NCBI RefSeq assembly: GCF_964332355.1
Contig: NZ_OZ201293.1
Coordinates: 434,001-498,000, forward strand
Direction: 5' to 3'
Origin: Imbroritus primus
GTDB lineage: Bacteria; Pseudomonadota; Gammaproteobacteria; Burkholderiales; Burkholderiaceae
Length of the DNA stretch: 64,000 bases
Every line of letters begins with the position of its first letter. Positions within the stretch are counted from its first letter, which is position 1. Position numbers and translations under genes: made by a program. The notes beneath the pieces are model-generated. The model was not told the origin of the DNA. It ran no database searches and saw nothing but the letters and a program-made list of their open reading frames with translations. Positions 8,202-14,925 of this stretch are shown piece after piece.

Positions 8202-8567
8202 ATGGACTTTTTGCCAGGCGAGGAGGCTGCCAACGATCCGAAAGCCAGGAAAGATGGCCGCAAGACGGCAACGCAGCAAAGAGCCGCGGCGGAGCGGATC
8301 ATCAGTTCATTGAATACGTTGTTTGTCGACTGCGTGGTATATCGCTGCAGTCTCTTGCCGAGCAACATGAGGTCAGCGTTTCTCAAGCAGATAGAAGTGG
8401 AATGGAAGGCGCCAAGTCGAGATGAACTGTTCAAACGCATACGGCATCGTCTTTCTCGCCTCTCTGCCGCGCCTTGCACAACGGACGAGGCCAAGGCCCA
8501 CGTCGATACCCTGATCAAAAAAATCCGCCGCATTGACGGCCGCTTGTTGCGCGACTGGGTGCGGTAG
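8202..8567 (+). CDS. Unknown 121-residue protein, divergent from the XRE gene
   Basis: I do not recognise a family. The protein is mixed-charge, has no signal peptide or membrane helix, and ends in a strongly basic segment (DTLIKKIRRIDGRLLRDWVR). The ATG at 8202 lies 15 bases after the candidate operator and has no clear ribosome-binding site. Its C-terminal about 43 residues are duplicated at 10254-10381, beyond the ankyrin gene. Position opposite an XRE repressor suggests control by it and a possible toxin or partner role, but nothing in the sequence shows this. Confidence 0.55.
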   Translation: MDFLPGEEAANDPKARKDGRKTATQQRAAAERIISSLNTLFVDCVVYRCSLLPSNMRSAFLKQIEVEWKAPSRDELFKRIRHRLSRLSAAPCTTDEAKAHVDTLIKKIRRIDGRLLRDWVR

Positions 8568-8568
8568 C
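8437..8568 (+). repeat. Direct repeat, left copy (3' end of the 121-residue ORF)
   Basis: This stretch and 10248-10381 are homologous in the same orientation. The last about 57 bases are nearly identical, and the earlier part is diverged but alignable as protein (RLSRLSAAPCTTDEAKAHVDTL versus RLARLSPEPCTEAEAQASVDTL, each shown as 22 or fewer aligned positions). The pair brackets the second F-box/ankyrin gene, as expected if that gene arrived by recombination or by duplication of a neighbouring unit. Confidence 0.65.
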
Positions 8569-8626
8569 GCACGTATCACGCTGACGGCTGCGACATGCCA
8601 TCGCTTGATGTATCCGTATAACCTTG

Positions 8627-8682
8627 TTTTGCAATCGTTTTGTTGGTTGTTCGGGTAACCGTCTCTACGATGTGCGTTCCAT
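8627..8682 (+). promoter_or_regulatory. Conserved upstream block, candidate ECF-sigma-type promoter (copy 2)
   Basis: It is the gapless counterpart of 4784-4839, with TTTTGCA at 8627, GTTGG at 8642, GTAAC at 8655, CTACGATGTG at 8665 and GTTCCAT at 8676, at exactly the same spacings. The bases between GTTGG and GTAAC, and between GTAAC and CTACG, differ almost completely. The start codon lies 26-29 bases after the block, a distance fitting a short leader. Confidence 0.5.
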
Positions 8683-8708
8683 TTTGTCAAACTAATTTAC
8701 TGGAGCGC

Positions 8709-10079
8709 ATGATGTTGGGCGGAGTTTCTCAAGTTCGTTTCGGTGCCGACGAGATACCGGCGTCAGCCACATCGTTGAGCGTAGAGACTGCGCAGATAGT
8801 GTTGACGCCCAGGACTAGGCTCTCGCCCCTGGAAAGTGCACCGCTTGATGTCAAAAGACTCATTCGCGGATTCTTGAGGCAAGCGGATTGCGATGAGTTG
8901 AAAAAGACGTCGCGCACGATGCGCGCGTTCGTCGAGGGTGAATCCAGAATACTGTCTGCCAAGGTGGATGCATTGCTGATGATTCCGCATGCCGAACGTA
9001 AGCTGGAGGATCTGGTGCGCATTGGCCTGTTGCCGCGTAGCGCGCTGACTTATCACTTTAGTGAGCGGAAACGTGCGGTGTTGTTGTCCGATAACGTCAT
9101 CAAAGGACTGCAACTAAACAAGGAAGACAATGTTCGCGTAGATCTCCGGGCGTTTTCGCACATTCCGAGTGATCGCATGCCGGATGTGAAGAACGGGATC
9201 GCGCACCTGACCGAGACTTCCGGCGTCAATTCCACAGCCATTTTCCATCATAAAAATCTGGAAATGATCAAACTCGGGAATGGCAGCCGCGTATCGGTTC
9301 TGTCCGAAATCGCAAAAAGCAATGTGTTCGCCAATGCTTTGGATAAAAGGAATGCATCGGTGTTCGAGGATGGCCTGATACTGTTCTCGCTCATGCGGGG
9401 AGTCGGTTTGAGAAAAATCGATGTTTCTCTGATGAGGCATTGGGCGGAGATGCTGCATCCAGCAATCTATTCTGTCCCGAAAACCGCTGGAAATACGGCG
9501 CGTCTGGTAAGAGAAGGGGAGTGCAACGGTTTGTTTTTCGCGGCAAAAACTGATCAAGCGGTTGTCGAAGTGCTGCTGCGAAGAGGTGCGAATTTCCATA
9601 TTGTTGACGAAAGCGGCGAGACGCCGCTCTTCCATGCAGTGCGGGAATCGCATCGCGATACGGACGCCATTGTGCGGCTACTTTTACAGCATGGTCTCGA
9701 TGTGAATCATGTGAGCAACGAAGGCTGGTCCGCGCTACATCATGCCGCAATGCGCCTGTTGCCGAGCAAGGTCAAGTTGCTGGCTGAGCACGGTGCTGAT
9801 GTCAAGCGGTGTGATGGTGAGGGGCGAAACGCACTGCATAATGTTCTTGAGGCAGCCAGCACACCCTTCGGGATTGCGCCAAAGTGCATTGAAGTGATCC
9901 GGATTTTGCTAGACGGTGGTATCGACCCGCTGCAGAAAGATCACTCCGGCAAACGGCCTCTCGATTGCATTCCCGAGGCATCGCGACATAGTCCTGTTTA
10001 TCCGAACATCTTCCAGATGATCGAAGATGCTTTGCTGGCACGTGAGCACGAAATATCCGCCAGCACTGCAGTTATCTGA
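8709..10079 (+). CDS. F-box-like and ankyrin-repeat protein (copy 2), possible secreted effector
   Basis: 456 residues. GGAG at 8702-8705 suits either ATG at 8709 or the adjacent ATG at 8712 (better spacing). Residues about 44-80 (ESAPLDVKRLIRGFL then KKTSRTMRAFVE) match the F-box-like region of copy 1. The shared centre has RKRAVLLSDNVIKGLQLN and KSNVFANALD. Ankyrin repeats occupy about 275-430 (ESGETPLFHAVRESHRDTDA, EGWSALHHAAMRL, EGRNALHNVLEA). No signal peptide or membrane helix is visible. The coding region is clearly more A/T-rich than housekeeping genes nearby, which suggests horizontal origin. Function as a eukaryote-directed effector is inference from architecture. Confidence 0.7.
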   Translation: MMLGGVSQVRFGADEIPASATSLSVETAQIVLTPRTRLSPLESAPLDVKRLIRGFLRQADCDELKKTSRTMRAFVEGESRILSAKVDALLMIPHAERKLEDLVRIGLLPRSALTYHFSERKRAVLLSDNVIKGLQLNKEDNVRVDLRAFSHIPSDRMPDVKNGIAHLTETSGVNSTAIFHHKNLEMIKLGNGSRVSVLSEIAKSNVFANALDKRNASVFEDGLILFSLMRGVGLRKIDVSLMRHWAEMLHPAIYSVPKTAGNTARLVREGECNGLFFAAKTDQAVVEVLLRRGANFHIVDESGETPLFHAVRESHRDTDAIVRLLLQHGLDVNHVSNEGWSALHHAAMRLLPSKVKLLAEHGADVKRCDGEGRNALHNVLEAASTPFGIAPKCIEVIRILLDGGIDPLQKDHSGKRPLDCIPEASRHSPVYPNIFQMIEDALLAREHEISASTAVI

Positions 10080-10247
10080 TTGATCTCGCTCGCCTGTGCG
10101 CTTGCAATCTATGTACGGCCGACCGCCGCCACGCATTGCGAGCGCTATGCGACAACGCTTTCTCTTTCTACTCGCATCATCTCGCAAAGCTGCCCGCACT
10201 TGGTGGCGCCCTCCTACCTATAGGCAAGCGCGAGCATCATCAATCTG

Positions 10248-10381
10248 ATCGCATCTGGCGGCGTCTTGCGCGACTGTCGCCAGAGCCATGCACGGAAGCC
10301 GAGGCGCAGGCCAGCGTCGACACCCTGATCAAAAAAATCCGCCGCATCGACGGCCGCCTGCTACGCGACTGGGTGCGCTAG
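10248..10381 (+). pseudogene. Remnant copy of the 3' end of the 121-residue ORF (right repeat)
   Basis: About 43 codons matching the C-terminus of the protein at 8202-8567, ending in the identical DTLIKKIRRIDGRLLRDWVR and a TAG stop. A frame is open back to 10136, but those upstream residues do not match the N-terminus of the intact copy, so the unit appears truncated at its 5' end. It could still be read as an 81-residue protein. The surrounding gap 10080-10423 holds nothing else that I can support. Confidence 0.5.
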
Positions 10382-10423
10382 CGGGGACGTGCGGATGCGG
10401 CGTGCGTAGGGAGCGGGGCGGAG

Positions 10424-11257
10424 TTACTGCCGCGCATTGCGCGCATTATCCGGCCATGGCGTATTGAAGTTGGTGCGGAACGGGTTGATATCCAGTCCGC
10501 CGCGCCGCGTGTAGCGGGCGTACACGGCGAGCTTCACGGGCTTGCACTGGCGCTGCACGTCCATGAAGATGCGTTCGACGCATTGTTCGTGGAATTCGTT
10601 GTGGTTGCGGAACGAGATGAGGTACTTGAGCAGCCCTTCCTGGTCGATGGGCGCGCCGACGTAGCGGATCTGTACGCTGCCCCAGTCGGGCTGGCCGGTG
10701 ACGAGACAGTTGGATTTGAGCAGGTGCGAGACGAGCGTTTCCTCGACGATGGTTTCGTCGTGGTTGGCGTGCAGCAGTTCGGGCGCGGGGCTGTAGATGT
10801 CGGTGTCGATGTCGAGCCGGTCGAGCAGCAGGCCGTCGAGTTCGCGCATCTTGAGGGTGCCGAACTGTTCGGGCAGGGTGAGGCGCACCTGCACGGGGCC
10901 GCCGCAGGCTTCGGAGAGGTCCTGGTGCAGCAGTTGCTGCATGGCTTCGACGGAGGCGATGCGGGTCTGGTTGAAGCTGTTGAGGTAGAGCTTGAACGAT
11001 TTGGATTCGACGATGTTGGGCGTGTCGGCGGGCACGATGCAGGTGGCCAGCGCCACTTGCGGCTTGCCTTTCATGTTGAGCCACGAGAGTTCGTAGGCGT
11101 TCCACATATCCACGCCAAAGAAGGGCAGGGCGCTGCCCTGATGCAGGCCGAGTTCTTCGCGCTTGGCGAGGCGCGGGATGGGGAACAGCAGCGAGGCATC
11201 GTATTCGGTCTTGTAGGCCGAGGGTTTGCCAAGCGGCGAGTGTTCAGGCTGGGTCAT
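10424..11257 (-). CDS. queF: NADPH-dependent 7-cyano-7-deazaguanine reductase
   Basis: 277 residues, the usual length of the long (YqfN/E. coli-type) QueF. The enzyme reduces preQ0 to preQ1 with two NADPH in queuosine tRNA modification. The thioimide-forming cysteine is in SNCLVTGQPDWGS (about C184) with the acid/base Asp just after (D191). The QueF substrate motif ESKSFKLYLNSFNQTRI is at about 84-100, and a second GTP-cyclohydrolase-like half ends in RRGGLDINPFR. The ATG at 11257 lies 31 bases past the ilvA stop, so the two are probably cotranscribed. The frame runs upstream through ilvA in another phase and is not coding there. Confidence 0.93.
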   Translation of the reverse strand: MTQPEHSPLGKPSAYKTEYDASLLFPIPRLAKREELGLHQGSALPFFGVDMWNAYELSWLNMKGKPQVALATCIVPADTPNIVESKSFKLYLNSFNQTRIASVEAMQQLLHQDLSEACGGPVQVRLTLPEQFGTLKMRELDGLLLDRLDIDTDIYSPAPELLHANHDETIVEETLVSHLLKSNCLVTGQPDWGSVQIRYVGAPIDQEGLLKYLISFRNHNEFHEQCVERIFMDVQRQCKPVKLAVYARYTRRGGLDINPFRTNFNTPWPDNARNARQ

Positions 11258-11288
11258 GAAATGCAATACGTTGTAATTCGGTCCGGGT

Positions 11289-12809
11289 TCAGGCCAGGAA
11301 CAATTTGTACACCGGGTTTTCGCTTTCGTCCACGTAGTGGTAGCCGAGCGAGCTGAGGAATTCGCGGAAGGCGCGCTTGTCGTTCTTGGGCACCTGGATG
11401 CCGACGAGGATGTTGCTGGTGTCGGCGCCCTGGTTGCGGTAGTGGAACAGGCTGATGTTCCAGTTGGGGTGCATGCTCGACAGAAAGCGCATGAGCGCGC
11501 CGGGCCGCTCGGGGAATTCAAAGCGGTACAGCAGTTCGTCCTGCGCGAGTGGGGAGTGGCCGCCGACCATGTAGCGGATGTGCTGCTTGGCGAGTTCGTC
11601 TTGCGAAAGGTCGAGTGTGGCGAAGCCCTGCTTGCGGAAGGCGGCGGCGATCTTGTCGCTTTCGGCGCGGCTGGCGATCTGCAGGCCGACGAAGATGTGC
11701 GCCTGCGCCTTGTCGGCGATGCGGTAGTTGAATTCGGTGACGGCGCGGTTGCCGACGAGTTCGCAGAAGCGCTTGAAGCTGCCGCGTTCCTCGGGGATGG
11801 TGACGGCGAACACGGCTTCGCGCGATTCGCCAACGTCGGCGCGTTCGGCAACGAAGCGCAGGCGGTCGAAGTTCATGTTGGCGCCGCTGGCGATGGCGAC
11901 GAGCTGCTGGTTCTTGAGCTTCTCGCGTTCGGCGTAGGCCTTGAGGCCCGCCACGGCCAGCGCGCCGGCGGGTTCAAGAATGCTGCGCGTGTCCTGGAAT
12001 ACGTCCTTGATGGCGGCGCAGATGGCGTCGGTGTCGACCAGGACGATCTCGTCGACCAGCTCGCGCACGAGGCGGAAGGTTTCCTTGCCGGCCAGCTTGA
12101 CGGCGGTGCCGTCGGAGAACAGGCCGACGTCCTTCAGTTCCACGCGCTTGCCGGCGTCCTTGGAGCGCTTCATGGCGTCCGAATCGACGGTCTGCACGCC
12201 GATGACTTTCACCTCGGGACGCACGGCCTTGATGTAGGCCGCTACGCCGGCAATCAGGCCGCCGCCGCCAATCGGTACGAACACGGCGTGCAGCGGACCG
12301 GCGTGCTGGCGCAGGATTTCCATGCCGATGGTGCCTTGCCCGGCGATGACTTCGGGATCATCGAAGGGATGCACGAAGCTGAGCTTGTGCTTGGCCTGTA
12401 GTTCTGCGGCGTGGTTGTAGGCGTCGGAGTAGGAGTCGCCATGCAGCACGGTTTCCACCCATTCGCCACCGAGTTCGCGCACGGCATTGATCTTCACCTG
12501 CGGCGTGGTCACCGGCATGGCGATCATGGCCTTGCACTGCAGCTTGGCCGCGGACAGTGCGACGCCCTGCGCATGGTTGCCGGCCGAGGCGGTGATGACG
12601 CCGCGCTTGAGTTCGGCAGGCGTAAGCGAGGCCATCTTGTTGTACGCGCCGCGCAGCTTGAAAGAGAACACCGGCTGGGTGTCTTCGCGCTTGATCCAGA
12701 CGCCGTTGCCGGTGCGGGCAGAGAGGTGTTCGGCGTAGGTCAGGTCCGACTCTTCCGCCACATCGTAGACCTTGGCGGTGAGGACTTTTTTAAGATAATC
12801 GACTGGCAT
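11289..12809 (-). CDS. ilvA: Threonine ammonia-lyase (threonine deaminase), biosynthetic
   Basis: 506 residues. It converts threonine to 2-oxobutanoate, the first step of isoleucine synthesis. The PLP lysine is K51 in SFKLRGAYNKM, and the glycine-rich phosphate loop is PIGGGGLIAGVA. The C-terminal third holds two ACT-like regulatory units (ERGSFKRFCELVG and ERPGALMRFLSSM), as in the allosteric isoleucine-inhibited and valine-activated form. Length equals the E. coli IlvA class. It is followed by queF. No attenuator-like leader peptide was recognised in the divergent gap to the YqaA gene. Confidence 0.95.
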   Translation of the reverse strand: MPVDYLKKVLTAKVYDVAEESDLTYAEHLSARTGNGVWIKREDTQPVFSFKLRGAYNKMASLTPAELKRGVITASAGNHAQGVALSAAKLQCKAMIAMPVTTPQVKINAVRELGGEWVETVLHGDSYSDAYNHAAELQAKHKLSFVHPFDDPEVIAGQGTIGMEILRQHAGPLHAVFVPIGGGGLIAGVAAYIKAVRPEVKVIGVQTVDSDAMKRSKDAGKRVELKDVGLFSDGTAVKLAGKETFRLVRELVDEIVLVDTDAICAAIKDVFQDTRSILEPAGALAVAGLKAYAEREKLKNQQLVAIASGANMNFDRLRFVAERADVGESREAVFAVTIPEERGSFKRFCELVGNRAVTEFNYRIADKAQAHIFVGLQIASRAESDKIAAAFRKQGFATLDLSQDELAKQHIRYMVGGHSPLAQDELLYRFEFPERPGALMRFLSSMHPNWNISLFHYRNQGADTSNILVGIQVPKNDKRAFREFLSSLGYHYVDESENPVYKLFLA

Positions 12810-13005
12810 GGCTGGGCGGCAGGAGCGGCGGGAAGCAGCAAAAAAGGCGGCAGGAACCGGCGGCGCAGGCGCGAGGCTCGTGGGCGTGCGGGGCCGGGAC
12901 GATCAAAAATTCGGGAAGCCGATAGCGTAACACGTCGCGGGCCAGCGGGCTGAGGCGCTTGCGGGCGGTGCCTGCGCAGCACGCGAACCACGTAATATAG
13001 CGGCG

Positions 13006-13584
13006 ATGGAAACCTGGATCGATTCCCTGCTGCAGACCCTGGCCTTGCCCGATGTGGGGCTGCCGACGGTGTTCGTTGTCAGCCTGCTGTCCGCCACGTT
13101 GCTGCCGTTGGGGTCGGAACCGGCGGTGTTCGGCTATATCAAGCTCAATCCAGACATGTTCTGGGCGACCATCGCGGTGGCCACGGCGGGCAATACCGTG
13201 GGCGGGGCCATCGACTGGTGGCTCGGCTACGCGGCCAAGCTCGCGGTGGTGCGCTACCGCCAGCAGCGCCAGGCGCGGCTGCATGCGCGCGAGCACGCCC
13301 TCAACCTGCCCCATCCGCCGCGCCAGAAGAAGCCGTCGCTGGACAAGCGTTATTTCCGCTGGATGCGGCGTATCGGACCGCCGGCGCTGCTGTTTTCGTG
13401 GTTGCCGGCCGTGGGCGATCCGCTGTGTGCGCTGGCCGGCTGGCTGCGCCTGCCGTTCTGGTCCAGCCTGGTTTACATGGCGATTGGCAAGCTGCTGCGT
13501 TATCTGACGATGACGGCCGTGCTGCTCTGGATTCCCAACAGTTTCTGGGAAGCGCTGGCGGCGCCGTTTCGCCACTGGTTTTAA
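13006..13584 (+). CDS. YqaA-family (DedA-like, VTT domain) membrane protein
   Basis: 192 residues. It shows the YqaA layout: a short amphipathic start, LLSATLLPLGSEPAVFGYI, then NTVGGAIDWWLGY, a basic cytosolic loop, and a GPPALLFSWLPAVGDPLCALAGW segment followed by a C-terminal helix. It belongs to the DedA/SNARE-associated superfamily, proposed lipid scramblases or flippases of the inner membrane. It diverges from ilvA across a 196-bp gap. No Shine-Dalgarno sequence is obvious before the ATG. Exact role is unknown. Confidence 0.85.
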   Translation: METWIDSLLQTLALPDVGLPTVFVVSLLSATLLPLGSEPAVFGYIKLNPDMFWATIAVATAGNTVGGAIDWWLGYAAKLAVVRYRQQRQARLHAREHALNLPHPPRQKKPSLDKRYFRWMRRIGPPALLFSWLPAVGDPLCALAGWLRLPFWSSLVYMAIGKLLRYLTMTAVLLWIPNSFWEALAAPFRHWF

Positions 13585-13749
13585 TCCGTTGTTGTCCTGA
13601 AAGTCTTACCGCAGGCAGGTGGCTGCTGGTCGACATGTGCGCCACCGGTCCACCGTCCTGCGCGTCTTAGGTGTTCCCCGTCGTACGCATAGTCGTGCCT
13701 GCAATGCGCGGCAGTCCCCAGTGTGGACGGCCGAATGGTTGCCGACACT

Positions 13750-13768
13750 GTTCAGCCTTAGTTCAGCC
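13750..13768 (+). promoter_or_regulatory. GTTCAGCC direct repeat, candidate OmpR/PhoB-type regulator site
   Basis: GTTCAGCC occurs at 13750-13757 and again at 13761-13768, separated by TTA, giving an 11-bp period. Winged-helix response regulators of the OmpR/PhoB class bind such direct repeats on one face of DNA. The site lies about 90 bp upstream of the small ORF and the response regulator, so autoregulation is a reasonable guess. Confidence 0.4.
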
Positions 13769-13856
13769 GGGTAAGGGCCCACTAGGTCTACCGCGTGCGT
13801 GTCCACGCCCCGTGGATCGGGTTCCGCATGCGCAATTCAATGACAGGAGTTAAACC

Positions 13857-13973
13857 ATGTTGGAGCGTTTGATGGCGCCGATGGTGGCGCTGACCCTCTG
13901 TTTTACGATGTGCCCGGCGACGTCTGCGCCGGGCACGTCGGTTGCCTCCCGCTGCCGGGAGGAGGCGCGGTAA
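13857..13973 (+). CDS. 38-residue exported or membrane micropeptide coupled to the response regulator
   Basis: The ATG at 13857 has a strong AGGAG seven bases upstream. The peptide begins MLERLMAPMVALTLCFTM and continues CPATSAPGTS, which looks like a short signal peptide or membrane helix, and ends REEAR. Its TAA overlaps the ATG of the response regulator by one base (TAATG), the layout of translational coupling. It may be a leader peptide or a small membrane partner of the two-component pathway. No homolog is recognised; it rests on its ribosome-binding site and junction. Confidence 0.5.
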   Translation: MLERLMAPMVALTLCFTMCPATSAPGTSVASRCREEAR

Positions 13974-14653
13974 TGCGGATTCTGGTGGTGGAAGATGACC
14001 CCGTCCTGCGCAGCAACCTGTGCCAGACCCTGAAGGATGCTGCCTACGCAGTGGATGCCGCGGACAACGGCGAGGACGCATGGCAGGTGGGCGGCGTGCA
14101 GCCTTACGATCTGGTGGTGCTCGACCTGGGTCTGCCGCGCCTGGATGGCTTGACCGTCCTGCGGCGCTGGCGCAGCGAGGGGGTGAACACACCCGTGCTG
14201 ATCATCACGGCGCGGGACCAGTGGCACGAAAAGGTGGCCGGCATCGACAGCGGTGCGGACGATTACCTGACCAAGCCGTTTCATGTGCAGGAGCTGCTGG
14301 CGCGGGTGCGGGCCCTGATCCGTCGCACACAGGGGCTGGCTTCGCCAGTATTGACGTGCGGCCCGGTCAGCCTCGATACGCGCAGCCGCCGGGTGACGTG
14401 GAACGGCATGCCGGTGACGTTTACGAGCCACGAGTTCAAGGTGCTCGACTACCTGATGCACCGGCCCAATACCGTGGTGTCGCGCGCCGAGCTGATCGAA
14501 CACATCTATGCCCAGGACTTCGAGCGCGATTCCAATGTGATCGAGGTGTTCATGGTGCGCCTGCGCCGCAAGCTGCCGCCTGGCATGATCGAGACAGTGC
14601 GTGGCCAGGGTTACCGGCTGGTGCCGCCGGAGCCGATCAACCCCTGGTCGTGA
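13973..14653 (+). CDS. OmpR/PhoP-family response regulator (orphan)
   Basis: 226 residues. The receiver domain (1-115) has the acidic pair E7/D8-D9, phospho-acceptor D51 in VLDLGLP, the ITARD switch and YLTKPF lysine. The C-terminal winged helix (about 125-220) has TSHEFKVLDYLMHRP and a VRGQGYRLV wing. A GGAGG box precedes the ATG. It most resembles the PhoP/QseB subgroup. No histidine kinase gene is adjacent on either side: the next gene is the DUF3683 oxidoreductase 272 bp downstream. The partner kinase must be encoded elsewhere or has been lost. Confidence 0.92.
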   Translation: MRILVVEDDPVLRSNLCQTLKDAAYAVDAADNGEDAWQVGGVQPYDLVVLDLGLPRLDGLTVLRRWRSEGVNTPVLIITARDQWHEKVAGIDSGADDYLTKPFHVQELLARVRALIRRTQGLASPVLTCGPVSLDTRSRRVTWNGMPVTFTSHEFKVLDYLMHRPNTVVSRAELIEHIYAQDFERDSNVIEVFMVRLRRKLPPGMIETVRGQGYRLVPPEPINPWS

Positions 14654-14708
14654 CCATTGCCGGCGCGCCCGGCCCCTGCAGGTGCCGGCTGATAGACGAA
14701 GCCAGTCC

Positions 14709-14730
14709 CACCCCCTCCCGCTTGGGGGTG
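14709..14730 (+). terminator. GC-rich hairpin after the response regulator
   Basis: CACCCCC and GGGGGTG form a 7-bp stem around an 8-base loop about 55 bases after the response regulator stop. There is no U-run behind it, so it is at best a weak or Rho-assisted terminator. The rest of the 272-bp gap shows no gene. Confidence 0.3.
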
Positions 14731-14925
14731 CGGTCTGTTGACAGCCTGCAGGGCGTGCAGTTGTGCGATTTCCCGAATACTCCTGAGTCTGGTAGGGTTT
14801 TAGCGGGCGCTGCATTCGTCGTATTGACAAGGGGCGGCGGGGTTGTGCGGCGCAGCGAAACTGTCCTTTGCAGTACAATTCCTTTTTAAGCGACAGACGC
14901 TTTCCTGCGTCCAGGACAAGTCTTC

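Noticed and set aside
8640..8700. Ralstonia-type hrpII box (TTCG-N16-TTCG) before the ankyrin genes
   Set aside because: TTCG at 8650 is not followed by TTCG at the required distance, and copy 1 has none.
10136..10381. Intact 81-residue gene
   Set aside because: Only the last about 43 codons match the paralog; the upstream part is unrelated, so a truncated remnant is more likely.
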